Origin: CAZDCZ01 sp964504155
GTDB lineage: Bacteria > Bacteroidota > Bacteroidia > Bacteroidales > UBA12077
DNA: 47,832 bases
Direction: 5' to 3'
Assembly: GCA_964504155.1 (NCBI GenBank)
Contig: CAZDCZ010000006.1
Span: 1-47,832, forward strand
Positions 35,645 through 43,910 of this stretch are shown one piece after another; the stretch's first letter is position 1; every line of letters begins with the position of its first letter. A program made the translations under genes and the position numbers. Below the pieces are notes generated by a model. That model was not told the origin of the DNA. It ran no database searches and saw only the letters and a program-made list of their open reading frames with translations.

Positions 35645-36478
35645 CTAAGTTAAAAATATTTGTTCATTCATCTTTGGTATAATACCTAAAGAATTTGCTT
35701 TATTATATAAAACATTTATTGCTTCTCGTCCTTTTTTACCAAGATTTATTGAATATGAATTTACATATAAATCGATATGTTTTTGAATAACCTCATCGTT
35801 CATCTCTTGAGCATTTTCTTTAATAAACTTTTCGGCAGACCCTTTATGTAAATATGCATACTCTATACTTTGTCTTATTAATTTATTAATTGTTAACTGC
35901 AATTCGTATTTTAAAGAGCGTTTAATTACTATCCCCCCCAATGGTATTGGTGATTTTAGTTTTTCTTCCCAGTACTCCCCAAAATCAATAATTTTCTTCA
36001 ATCCTTTTTTTGCGTATGTAAATCTATTTTCGTGAATTATAAGACCTGCATCAACTTCCTTACTTAAAACCACATCTTCGATATCGGAAAATATATATTC
36101 TGTTTTCTTTTTTACATTTGGGTATGCTATTGAAAGCAGTAAATTAGCTGTTGTTTTCTCTCCGGGAATAGCAATATGCAAATCGCTAATTTCGTCGGGA
36201 TAAATTTTATATTTTGAAATTAAAATCGGCCCATTATTCTTTCCCAAAGCACTACCCGAATCAAGTAAAACATATTTATCGGATACATACGCATAGCTAT
36301 GAAAACTAGTTTTCAACACATCTATTTCCCCTTGCTTTGTAAGATTATTTAGCTCTTCGATATCTGCTAAAGTAACATCAAAATCTAAACCTTTTGTATC
36401 GATTTTTTTATGTACTAATGCATCGAACATAAAAGTATCGTTCGGACAAGTAGAAAATCCTATTTTTATTTTATTCAT
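35645..36478 (-). CDS. mqnD: 1,4-dihydroxy-6-naphthoate synthase
   Basis: A 277-residue periplasmic-binding-protein-fold enzyme of the futalosine menaquinone pathway, which converts cyclic dehypoxanthine futalosine to 1,4-dihydroxy-6-naphthoate in the cytosol. Family landmarks are GFSTCPNDTFMFDALVH at the start, DIEELNNLTKQGEIDVLKTSFHSYAY, GSALGKNNGPILIS and PIPLGGIVIKRSL. It follows mqnB by ten bases, which strengthens both calls, and precedes hldD by 23 bases. No Shine-Dalgarno sequence is evident. The other pathway genes (mqnA, mqnC, mqnE) are not in this window. Confidence 0.95.
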   Translation of the reverse strand: MNKIKIGFSTCPNDTFMFDALVHKKIDTKGLDFDVTLADIEELNNLTKQGEIDVLKTSFHSYAYVSDKYVLLDSGSALGKNNGPILISKYKIYPDEISDLHIAIPGEKTTANLLLSIAYPNVKKKTEYIFSDIEDVVLSKEVDAGLIIHENRFTYAKKGLKKIIDFGEYWEEKLKSPIPLGGIVIKRSLKYELQLTINKLIRQSIEYAYLHKGSAEKFIKENAQEMNDEVIQKHIDLYVNSYSINLGKKGREAINVLYNKANSLGIIPKMNEQIFLT

Positions 36479-36488
36479 TCTTAACTAT

Positions 36489-37163
36489 TTACTCTATTGT
36501 ATTTAATAAATCGAACACAGTGTTATTCAAATTTTCGATTGCCAAAGGAATTTTCCATTCGTTTATATTTCTCTCAGTTACATAATTCGAAACAGCTCGA
36601 ATTTGAAGAAACGGAATATTATCGAGTAAACATACATAAAATACTGCTGCTCCTTCCATAGTTTCGATATCGGCATCGAATTTCTCTTTAAACTTACTAA
36701 TCGATTGTGCATTTCCATGTGAGGTATTAACCGTAACACCATTTACCTGAGGTAATTTAATATTAAATCTATTTACACCAGGATTAACTATAATTCCATT
36801 TTTAAAAGGAAACTCATTTTCTGATAAATATTTTGTATCGAACAGGGATAAAAATCTATCTTTTGATTCGATTCCTAAATCACCAAATTCTTCTTGAGCA
36901 ACATTAACAACCGAACCTATAGCTAATTCATTGTTAAATGCTCCGGCAATACCCATATTAATAACAAAATCGTATTTAGAAATATTTATTTTTTTTAATA
37001 AGCTATAAACAGAGAAAACCATTCCAATACCACTTACAAGAAATTCAATTTTTACATCATTTATCTTATATATCTCCTTATTATTATCTATCTTGTTATT
37101 TGATAATAAAGATTTCAACACTCGAACTTCATTTTCTGTTGCAGAAACAATTAATATATTCAC
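36489..37163 (-). CDS. mqnB: Futalosine hydrolase
   Basis: A 224-residue nucleoside-phosphorylase-superfamily hydrolase that removes hypoxanthine from futalosine, the step leading towards MqnC and MqnD in menaquinone synthesis. It shows the superfamily start ILIVSATENEVRVL, FVINMGIAGAFNNELAIG, and the MqnB-type DIETMEGAAVFYVCLLDNIPFLQIRAVSNYV segment, where the glutamate contacts the ribose. It could be mistaken for an MTA/SAH nucleosidase, but adjacency to mqnD and the EEFGDLGIE segment favour MqnB. It is the first gene of the minus-strand mqnB-mqnD-hldD unit, with a good promoter candidate 30 bases upstream. Confidence 0.92.
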   Translation of the reverse strand: MNILIVSATENEVRVLKSLLSNNKIDNNKEIYKINDVKIEFLVSGIGMVFSVYSLLKKINISKYDFVINMGIAGAFNNELAIGSVVNVAQEEFGDLGIESKDRFLSLFDTKYLSENEFPFKNGIIVNPGVNRFNIKLPQVNGVTVNTSHGNAQSISKFKEKFDADIETMEGAAVFYVCLLDNIPFLQIRAVSNYVTERNINEWKIPLAIENLNNTVFDLLNTIE

Positions 37164-37192
37164 TTTATTATTAATTTTGTAAAATATTATTA

Positions 37193-37226
37193 CAAATATA
37201 CTTTCTATTTTTGTTTATTGAAAAAA
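37193..37226 (-). promoter_or_regulatory. Putative promoter for mqnB-mqnD-hldD
   Basis: On the minus strand TTTTTTC (37226-37220), a 19-base spacer, then TATATTTG (37200-37193) matching TAnnTTTG. The leader to mqnB would be about 25 bases. Confidence 0.48.
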
Positions 37227-37317
37227 GTAATCATCGAAAGATTATTCTATTTACATTAATACAAGTATAAATTACAGATTAATAAAATATTTAAAACATT
37301 AATGACAACTAAATAAT

Positions 37318-37956
37318 ATGGAAATAATTAATGGAGGGGTTAGAACAACCGAGAATAGCGGATATAAAAGAATTGATTCGTGGGACGATGTTAAGACAAA
37401 AAAACTAGCTGAACATTATTCTGAAATTCTAAAACTTATTGGAGAAGATCCTGACAGAGAGGGCTTAGTTGATACTCCTGTAAGAGTAGCAAAAGCCATC
37501 CAATTCCTAAATCAAGGCTACAGCATTGAACCTAAAGATATTATAACATCAGCAATATTTAAGGAAGATTATAATCATATGGTTATTGTTAAAGACATTG
37601 AACTATATTCAATGTGCGAGCATCATATGATTCCTTTTTATGGCAAAGCTCATGTTGCATATATTCCAAATCAATACATTACAGGCTTAAGTAAAATTGC
37701 AAGAGTAGTAGAAGCTTTTGCCAGACGACTACAAATACAAGAAAGACTAACTAATCAGATACGAGACTGTATAGAAGAAACTTTACATCCAAAAGGAGTT
37801 GCAGTAGTTATAGAAGCTCAACATATGTGTATGCAAATGCGTGGAGTACAGAAACAAAACTCTGTAACAACAACTTCTGCCTTTACAGGTTCATTCTTAA
37901 ATAATATAAAAACCAGAGAAGAATTCATTCATTTAATAGGTTCGAAATTACACTAG
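37318..37956 (+). CDS. folE: GTP cyclohydrolase I
   Basis: A 212-residue cytosolic enzyme of the type I FolE family that converts GTP to dihydroneopterin triphosphate, the first step of folate synthesis. Zinc ligands C100 and H103 (YSMCEHHMIPFYG) and C171 (QHMCMQMRG) are present, as are GEDPDREGLVDTPVRVAK, the GLSKIARVVEAFARRLQ helix and QERLTNQI. The remaining active-site segment, SVTTTSAFTG, is intact. Length is normal. It is divergent from mqnB across 154 A/T-rich bases; a TATTTTTG at 37206-37213 could serve it but lacks a well-spaced -33. The fabD gene follows on the same strand with its own promoter candidate. Confidence 0.96.
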   Translation: MEIINGGVRTTENSGYKRIDSWDDVKTKKLAEHYSEILKLIGEDPDREGLVDTPVRVAKAIQFLNQGYSIEPKDIITSAIFKEDYNHMVIVKDIELYSMCEHHMIPFYGKAHVAYIPNQYITGLSKIARVVEAFARRLQIQERLTNQIRDCIEETLHPKGVAVVIEAQHMCMQMRGVQKQNSVTTTSAFTGSFLNNIKTREEFIHLIGSKLH

Positions 37957-37972
37957 AATTTTAGTAATTTTG
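37941..37972 (+). promoter_or_regulatory. Putative promoter for fabD
   Basis: TAATTTTG at 37965-37972 matches the TAnnTTTG -7 element, with a weak TTCG 20 bases before it inside the end of folE. The leader to fabD would be about 95 bases. Confidence 0.35.
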
Positions 37973-38072
37973 TTTTTCATTATAATTAATTAAAATTTTA
38001 CCGAGTTAAGTTTTTAAATACTAAAAATTATACTCTCTAATAAATAACAATTAATAATCTAAAAAACTGTTT

Positions 38073-38945
38073 ATGAAAGCATACGTTTTCCCAGGGCAAG
38101 GAGCTCAATTTGTAGGAATGGGTAAAGATTTATACGATAACTACCCAATAGCCAAAGAACTATTCGAAAAAGCAAATACAATATTAGGCTTTCGAATTAC
38201 CGACTTAATGTTTAACGGAACAGAAGACGATCTTAAGCAAACAAAAGTAACACAACCGGCAATATTTCTTCATTCAGTAATCTTATCGAAAACAATTGAA
38301 GATTTTAAACCAGAAATGGTTGCAGGACACTCATTAGGAGAATTTTCTGCATTGGTTGCCAATGGTACATTATCGTTCGAAGACGGATTAAAATTAGTAT
38401 ATAAACGTGCAATGGCAATGCAAAAAGCATGCGAAGTCGAAGTTTCAACAATGGCTGCGATTATTGGACTAGAAGATAAAATTATTGAAGATATCTGTTC
38501 GGAGATAGACGAAATTGTTGTTCCGGCAAATTACAACAGTCCGGGACAAGTTGTTATCTCAGGTTCGGAAAAAGGAATAGATTTAGCTATTGAAAAACTT
38601 AATGCTGCCGGAGCAAAAAGAGCATTAAAATTAAAAGTTGGAGGAGCATTCCACTCTCCACTTATGGATCCTGCAAAAAAAGAATTAGAAGAAGCAATAA
38701 ATAATACTGTCTTTAACAAACCTCTTTGTCCTATATATCAGAATGTAAATGCAGTACCTTCTATTTCTCCCGATGAGATAAAAGAAAATCTTATTGCACA
38801 ATTAACATCTCCTGTAAAATGGACACAAACAGCTATTAATATGATAGCCGATGGCGCTAGTTCTTTTACAGAAGTTGGCCCGGGTAAAGTATTACAAGGA
38901 TTAATAAAAAAAGTTGACAGAAAAATGCCAACACAAAGTGCATAA
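38073..38945 (+). CDS. fabD: Malonyl-CoA:acyl-carrier-protein transacylase
   Basis: A 290-residue cytosolic enzyme that moves malonyl groups from CoA to ACP for fatty-acid synthesis. The oxyanion segment PGQGAQ (7-12), nucleophile S87 in AGHSLGEFSA, R112 in YKRAMAMQ, H194 in GGAFHSPLM and the YQNVNA motif are all in place, so it should be active. Length is slightly shorter than E. coli FabD (309) but normal for the phylum. It is transcribed after folE with a 116-base gap and closed by a strong bidirectional hairpin. Confidence 0.95.
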   Translation: MKAYVFPGQGAQFVGMGKDLYDNYPIAKELFEKANTILGFRITDLMFNGTEDDLKQTKVTQPAIFLHSVILSKTIEDFKPEMVAGHSLGEFSALVANGTLSFEDGLKLVYKRAMAMQKACEVEVSTMAAIIGLEDKIIEDICSEIDEIVVPANYNSPGQVVISGSEKGIDLAIEKLNAAGAKRALKLKVGGAFHSPLMDPAKKELEEAINNTVFNKPLCPIYQNVNAVPSISPDEIKENLIAQLTSPVKWTQTAINMIADGASSFTEVGPGKVLQGLIKKVDRKMPTQSA

Positions 38946-38950
38946 ATAAA

Positions 38951-38987
38951 TACAAACCCAGATCTTATTTTAAGGTCTGGGTTTGTA
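38951..38987. terminator. Bidirectional terminator between convergent fabD and osmC-like gene
   Basis: A 17-base-pair stem with one G-U pair (TACAAACCCAGATCTTA / TAAGGTCTGGGTTTGTA) and a three-base loop, six bases after fabD and eight bases beyond the opposing gene's stop. It lacks a long T-tract but its placement is typical. Confidence 0.8.
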
Positions 38988-38995
38988 TATAAATA

Positions 38996-39400
38996 TTAAA
39001 ATTTTAGACTTACTGTTTGTTTAGTTTCCGGATGAAGACTTAAAGGTACAGGAGAAACTTTTACTAATCCACGAAGAATATCCTTTTCCTTATCGACTAA
39101 TTTGCACATAGAAAAATCGAATTCAATTTTTATTTCGGCAACTCTTCGAGGATTCTCCGACATAATTTTCCATGTTTTAGCACTTGCTCCATCAATAGAA
39201 AATCCCGAATCCATAGCACGAATACCCATTATTGTTAATATACAACTTGCTAATGATGTTGCAAGCATATCGGTAGGAGAAAAATATTCTCCCTTACCCC
39301 TATTATCGACAGGAGCATCGGTAATAATTTTATTTCCCGATTGAATATGTGTTGCTTCGGTTCTTAAATCGCCTAAATAAATTGTCTTTATTGTTTCCAT
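38996..39400 (-). CDS. OsmC-family protein with the second redox cysteine replaced
   Basis: A 134-residue OsmC/Ohr-superfamily protein. Members normally reduce organic or fatty-acid hydroperoxides through a Cys pair. The first cysteine is clear (C53 in LATSLASCILTIMG), with the preceding SPTDMLA. At the second site the family's (A)CPV..SLxPE reads VSPVPLSLHPE, so the partner cysteine is S116, and no other cysteine is near (C99 lies upstream). It may therefore not be a standard two-cysteine peroxidase. It lies 129 bases after gdhA on the same strand, with a TATCTTTG possible -7 element at 39508-39515, and is convergent with fabD. Confidence 0.88.
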   Translation of the reverse strand: METIKTIYLGDLRTEATHIQSGNKIITDAPVDNRGKGEYFSPTDMLATSLASCILTIMGIRAMDSGFSIDGASAKTWKIMSENPRRVAEIKIEFDFSMCKLVDKEKDILRGLVKVSPVPLSLHPETKQTVSLKF

Positions 39401-39473
39401 ACTTATTATTATTTCTATATTTAAAACTAGTTATTCAATATAATTAATACTGTTCTATTAAAATTAATTTCCA

Positions 39474-39490
39474 TTGAGGGCTTCACCGTT
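39474..39490 (+). repeat. Partial dispersed repeat copy
   Basis: TTGAGGGCTTCACCGTT matches TTGAGGGCTTCGCCGTT inside the copy at 29353-29404 with one difference. It lies in the leader of the osmC-like gene, downstream of gdhA. Confidence 0.5.
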
Positions 39491-39529
39491 CATAAAATTT
39501 TTACTATCAAAGATATCTATTAACCTGAG

Positions 39530-40867
39530 TTAATATACACCCTGATCGAGCATTGCATTTGCGACTTTTAAAAAACCGGCAATATTTGCTCCTTTAACAT
39601 AATCGACATATCCATCATTAGTTTTTCCATATTTTACACATTCTTCGTGTATGCTATTCATAATTTCGCATAATTTTTCATCAACTTCTTCTCTTGACCA
39701 ATTTAATTTCATAGAATTTTGCGACATTTCAAGACCCGAAACAGCAACTCCCCCTGCACTAGCAGCTTTACCCGGGCCGAATAATATTTTATTTTTATGA
39801 AATAGTTCAATGGCTTCGGGTGTACAAGGCATATTAGCACCTTCCGAAACACATATACAAGCATTTTTTATTAAGGCTTCAGCATCTTGTTTATTTAATT
39901 CATTTTGTGTTGCACAAGGGAGTGCAATATCTACCTTTTGTTCCCAAGGTTTCTTTTTTTCGTAAAACTGTCCACTTCGGAATCGATAAGAATAAGGTTT
40001 AACAATATCTTCATTACTTACACGAAGTTCGAGTAAGTAATCGATTTTATTTCCTGAAATACCTTCAGGGTCATAAATATATCCATCGGGACCTGAAATT
40101 GTTACTACTTTAGCACCTAATTCATTAGCCTTTTTTGTTGTTCCCCATGCAACATTACCAAATCCTGATATTGCTACTGTTTTTCCTTTAAAAGATTCTC
40201 CTTTTGTTTCTAACATCTCTCTAGCAAAATACACATTCCCGTAGCCTGTAGCTTCGGGACGAATTAAACTTCCTCCCCAATTAAGTCCTTTCCCGGTAAT
40301 AACACCTGAATTTTCTCTAGCAAGTTTTCTGTACATTCCATAAAGAAATCCTATTTCTCTTCCACCAACACCTATATCACCCTCCGGAATATCAGTCTTA
40401 TGACCAATAATTCGCCAAAGTTCTATCATAAATGCATGTGAAAATCGCAATATTTCAATATCCGATTTCCCTTTTGCATCGAAATCTGCTCCACCCACTG
40501 CTCCGCCCAGAGGGAGAGTAGTTAATGAATTTTTAAATATTTGCTCAAAACCCAAAAATTTTAATATGCTTTGATTTACACTCGGATGAAATCGCAGGCC
40601 TCCTTTATATGGGCCAATTGCATTATTAAATTGAATACGATATCCAATATTTACATGCACTTTCCCACAATCATCCAACCACGGAACTTTAAATGTGTAA
40701 ATCCTATCGGGTTCAATTATTCTCTCAATAATTCCGGATTCTTCAAACTGTGGATTTTTGCTATATACTTCTTTAATTGATTCTAACACTTCTCGAACAG
40801 CCTGTAAATATTCCACCTCTCCTGAGTGCTTCTGTTCAAGCCTATTTATTAATTTATTTACATCCAT
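39530..40867 (-). CDS. Glutamate dehydrogenase homologue lacking the catalytic lysine
   Basis: A 445-residue protein of the hexameric bacterial glutamate dehydrogenase family (GdhA type), which interconverts glutamate with 2-oxoglutarate and ammonia. It is colinear with E. coli GdhA at the same length. K88 (GPYKGGLRFHPS), K112 (QIFKNSLTTLPL), D164 (PEGDIGVGGRE), the GSLIRPEATGYG segment and the Rossmann motif SGFGNVAWG are all kept. The lysine of the GGxKGG motif (E. coli K128, catalytic) is instead V124 (LGGAVGGADFD, codon GTG at 40498-40496). I chose the start at 40867 because the ten extra upstream residues are not family-like. It lies 61 bases after the 989-residue signalling-type gene, so cotranscription is likely. 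Activity is doubtful; a regulatory or altered function is inferred. Confidence 0.92.
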   Translation of the reverse strand: MDVNKLINRLEQKHSGEVEYLQAVREVLESIKEVYSKNPQFEESGIIERIIEPDRIYTFKVPWLDDCGKVHVNIGYRIQFNNAIGPYKGGLRFHPSVNQSILKFLGFEQIFKNSLTTLPLGGAVGGADFDAKGKSDIEILRFSHAFMIELWRIIGHKTDIPEGDIGVGGREIGFLYGMYRKLARENSGVITGKGLNWGGSLIRPEATGYGNVYFAREMLETKGESFKGKTVAISGFGNVAWGTTKKANELGAKVVTISGPDGYIYDPEGISGNKIDYLLELRVSNEDIVKPYSYRFRSGQFYEKKKPWEQKVDIALPCATQNELNKQDAEALIKNACICVSEGANMPCTPEAIELFHKNKILFGPGKAASAGGVAVSGLEMSQNSMKLNWSREEVDEKLCEIMNSIHEECVKYGKTNDGYVDYVKGANIAGFLKVANAMLDQGVY

Positions 40868-40928
40868 TATACTTATTATTTTATAACTTATGAACAAATT
40901 ATTTTATATTCTCTGTAATAAATCCTAT

Positions 40929-43898
40929 TTAATCAGGCTTTAGTATTACTCCTTTATTCTGTTTTCCATCAATTTTAATCTTAGCTGGTTTTTTAAATCT
41001 TACATGACGGATAAATTTATTCTCAAATTCAGCATCAAATTTATTTAGATAATCCAAATCATAAAATCCATCATTTATAAACGGATTAATGGTGAAATAT
41101 CCAACACGGAATGATGTTAGATTTTGAAAAAAATGAGTTCCTTGACTTGGATCGATTCTATAATTATCTAATCCTGATTCTACAATAAGTCGAGCTTGAG
41201 AGATATGAGCCCATTTAACAGGAATTCCCAGACTAGGATCTGCCGATCCCCATCTCCCGGGGCCCACAAGAATATAATTTTTTTTCTCGTTTATAAATTT
41301 CTCGTTCAATTTATATATTTCGGCAGCAATATTTAAGCTTTCCGATGCAATAAATGTTTCCGGTTTTACATAAACGAAATCGCAAATATCATTTATAGTT
41401 CCATTACCTAATGCCGACTGGCAATTAATTATTGTGTCCTCATCCTTTACATCATCGATACTAATATCAATATTTTGGTCGTTATCGACAATAGGGCGTA
41501 TTTGCAAAAAGTTAAAAATTACTTTTTCTCCTTCTTTTACATTTAGGTCAACCGCAAACTCAATCTCTATAGGATTTCCCATTTCACGTTGCCCCATTTC
41601 GAGTAAGGTTTTTAAAATATCGGCTAATGGAAACTTATTATATTTTAAAATATTTGCAAATGTTACAATTTTCTTTCCATCGTACATTGTTCCATCTCTA
41701 ACAATATCATTTTGAAAATCGTAAGTTGATGCTGCATATTTAAATGTCTTATCGTTTATTGCATCATTTATATTACATTTTATAATATTAACACCATCAT
41801 CGGTAGATAATTTAAAAGTTTCGGGATTTAAGTTTAATGCGTAAAAATATTTCTGTGTATCGCGCATAGACATAGCAGGAGACGAAAGCTGCAATATTTT
41901 TTTAGGATGTTTGGGCGAAAATCGCAAAGATACTCCCCCATCAACAATTTGTTTTCCTAAGCCATAAGCAATATTAGCAATTCCTTCATCAGATTTTTCC
42001 GGTTCTATTGGATAAAAATTTATAGAACGAGCAACTCCTGAAAGAGTAGGATAAAAGCAATCCCTATATTGAGTACCGCATACTTCTTGTAAAACGATTC
42101 CCATTTTTTCTTCGTCAATAACATTAGATGTAGCTGTCATATATGCCTTACTACTTTCGAAATATACCGATGCATATACACTTTTTATGGCATCAGAAAG
42201 CATTTTAATCATCAAGGTACTGTTATCGACTTTAGGAATCATATAAGTCGAATATATTCCGGCAAATGGCTGGTAATGCGAATCTTCGAGTTTACTTGAC
42301 GAACGAATTGCAATTGGATTTTTAACTACAGAAATAAAAGTATATAAATCTTGATAAACACGGCTAGGCAATCTTGCTTCAGCAAAATGTTTTAATATTT
42401 CATCATCACTCATATCAGACAAGCCAATTTCATACAAATCGTTAGAATCCATATATTCGTCAAAAATATCGGTACTAAGCACTACTGTACGAGGAATAGT
42501 AATAATTACATCCTTAAATTTATTAAAAATTTTATTTTTCTTAATAATGGCATTAATAAAAGCCAAACCTCTAGCTTTTCCTCCAATCGATTCGTCTCCT
42601 ATGCGTGAGAAAACAAGGTATTCGTCGAAGCTATTTTTATCGAATTTTGCAATAACACCACGTCCTTTACTCATTCGATAACTCGATATCGAGCGATAGA
42701 TATAATCTCTTGCTTCATTTAAATTATTAAAATCGCTTAACTTAATATATTTGAATAGCTGAGCTATTGGAAATATAGCGCGGGCATTTAACCATTTCGA
42801 TAATTCATTTCTACTTGCAGAATACTCTAGAGAAGCATCTGAAACATTAACAATCATATGTTGTAATTCTTGCAAACCGGTAGCTTTACCAACAACCTTA
42901 CCATCTTCAGGATTTATAAATTTGAATTCTCCGAAGGCAAATTGCTTAATAATATAATTTCGAAGTTCTATCGAAAGAGATTTCGAATATTTATGAATAA
43001 AACCGGCATTTAATTCATCTGCATATTTTTTATTATCGAGATCTGACGACTGAATTAAAAATGGAATAAATTCATCATCTTCTTTTACTTTTTTACACAA
43101 CCTAACTCCTGCCAATTTTTCTTTTATCCCTTTGCGTTTATATGTCATATCAGAAATTACACCAAGCAAATTATATTTATATTCTTCGTATAATTCTATA
43201 GCCTGCTCGTAATTTGTTGCTAACAATATTTTGGGTCTTCCTCGCATACGAAGCATTTTCTGGTGTTCGTTTAAAGCTTCGCGCATATATTCTTTCGATT
43301 GCTTAAATATTATTTTATAAATATTAGGTAAATATGATGAGATATATCGAATAGAATCTTCAACAAGCAATATAGTTTGAACACCAACAATATCCACATC
43401 ATGCTGAACATTCATCTTATCTTCGATAAGTTTAATAATAGCTAATAATAAATCGGCATTGCCAAGCCAACAAAATACATAATCGATTGCATTTAAATCG
43501 GCTTTTTCTAGTTTCATTGTAACTTCGCGCGAGAAATGAGTAAGAACAACAATAGGAATTGTAGGAAAATCTGATTTTATATTATTTGCAAAATCAAATG
43601 TATCTTCTTCGCCAATTCGCAACATAGTAATTATCAAATCTATATTATCTTCCTTTAATGTTTCTATAGCTTTTTCTACTGAATTTACCAAAACAAAAAC
43701 CGGTGGGTATCTTAAATTTAACGATACATATTCGTTAAATATCTGTTCATCAATTCTTCCATCTTCTTCAAGCATAAAAGCATCGTAACTACTTGCAACT
43801 AACAATACCTTATGTATTCGTTTTTGCATTAACAAATTAAAGGAAGTATCACTAAAATCTATTTGCAAATTATCTTGTTGATTTGTGTAAAAACTCAT
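40929..43898 (-). CDS. Receiver-PEP-synthase-type ATP-binding fusion protein (shorter paralogue)
   Basis: A 989-residue cytosolic protein. Residues about 28-165 resemble a receiver domain but lack the phospho-acceptor (DLIITMLRIG). About 173-320 is a second receiver with acidic pair E180/D181, acceptor D250 in GVISDMTY and K303, and a long insert between its first helix and second strand. A linker runs to about 425. A PPDK_N/PEP-synthase ATP-binding domain follows (IGGKARGLAFIN near 435, RSSSKLEDSHYQPFAG near 529, ending IEIEFAVD...FLQIRPI near 800). The last 180 residues are a conserved domain I do not recognise, with GPGRWG and SQGTHFFQNLTS (H922). The phosphohistidine (TGGxTxH) and PEP-binding domains of PEP synthase are absent. 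It starts 12 bases after its larger paralogue. Probably a signalling or regulatory phosphotransfer protein; activity is unproven. Confidence 0.8.
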   Translation of the reverse strand: MSFYTNQQDNLQIDFSDTSFNLLMQKRIHKVLLVASSYDAFMLEEDGRIDEQIFNEYVSLNLRYPPVFVLVNSVEKAIETLKEDNIDLIITMLRIGEEDTFDFANNIKSDFPTIPIVVLTHFSREVTMKLEKADLNAIDYVFCWLGNADLLLAIIKLIEDKMNVQHDVDIVGVQTILLVEDSIRYISSYLPNIYKIIFKQSKEYMREALNEHQKMLRMRGRPKILLATNYEQAIELYEEYKYNLLGVISDMTYKRKGIKEKLAGVRLCKKVKEDDEFIPFLIQSSDLDNKKYADELNAGFIHKYSKSLSIELRNYIIKQFAFGEFKFINPEDGKVVGKATGLQELQHMIVNVSDASLEYSASRNELSKWLNARAIFPIAQLFKYIKLSDFNNLNEARDYIYRSISSYRMSKGRGVIAKFDKNSFDEYLVFSRIGDESIGGKARGLAFINAIIKKNKIFNKFKDVIITIPRTVVLSTDIFDEYMDSNDLYEIGLSDMSDDEILKHFAEARLPSRVYQDLYTFISVVKNPIAIRSSSKLEDSHYQPFAGIYSTYMIPKVDNSTLMIKMLSDAIKSVYASVYFESSKAYMTATSNVIDEEKMGIVLQEVCGTQYRDCFYPTLSGVARSINFYPIEPEKSDEGIANIAYGLGKQIVDGGVSLRFSPKHPKKILQLSSPAMSMRDTQKYFYALNLNPETFKLSTDDGVNIIKCNINDAINDKTFKYAASTYDFQNDIVRDGTMYDGKKIVTFANILKYNKFPLADILKTLLEMGQREMGNPIEIEFAVDLNVKEGEKVIFNFLQIRPIVDNDQNIDISIDDVKDEDTIINCQSALGNGTINDICDFVYVKPETFIASESLNIAAEIYKLNEKFINEKKNYILVGPGRWGSADPSLGIPVKWAHISQARLIVESGLDNYRIDPSQGTHFFQNLTSFRVGYFTINPFINDGFYDLDYLNKFDAEFENKFIRHVRFKKPAKIKIDGKQNKGVILKPD

Positions 43899-43910
43899 AC
43901 CTTATATTAT

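Noticed and set aside
40868..40897. N-terminal extension of the glutamate dehydrogenase by ten residues
   Set aside because: The family begins at the internal methionine (MDVNKLINRLEQ), giving the normal length of about 445.
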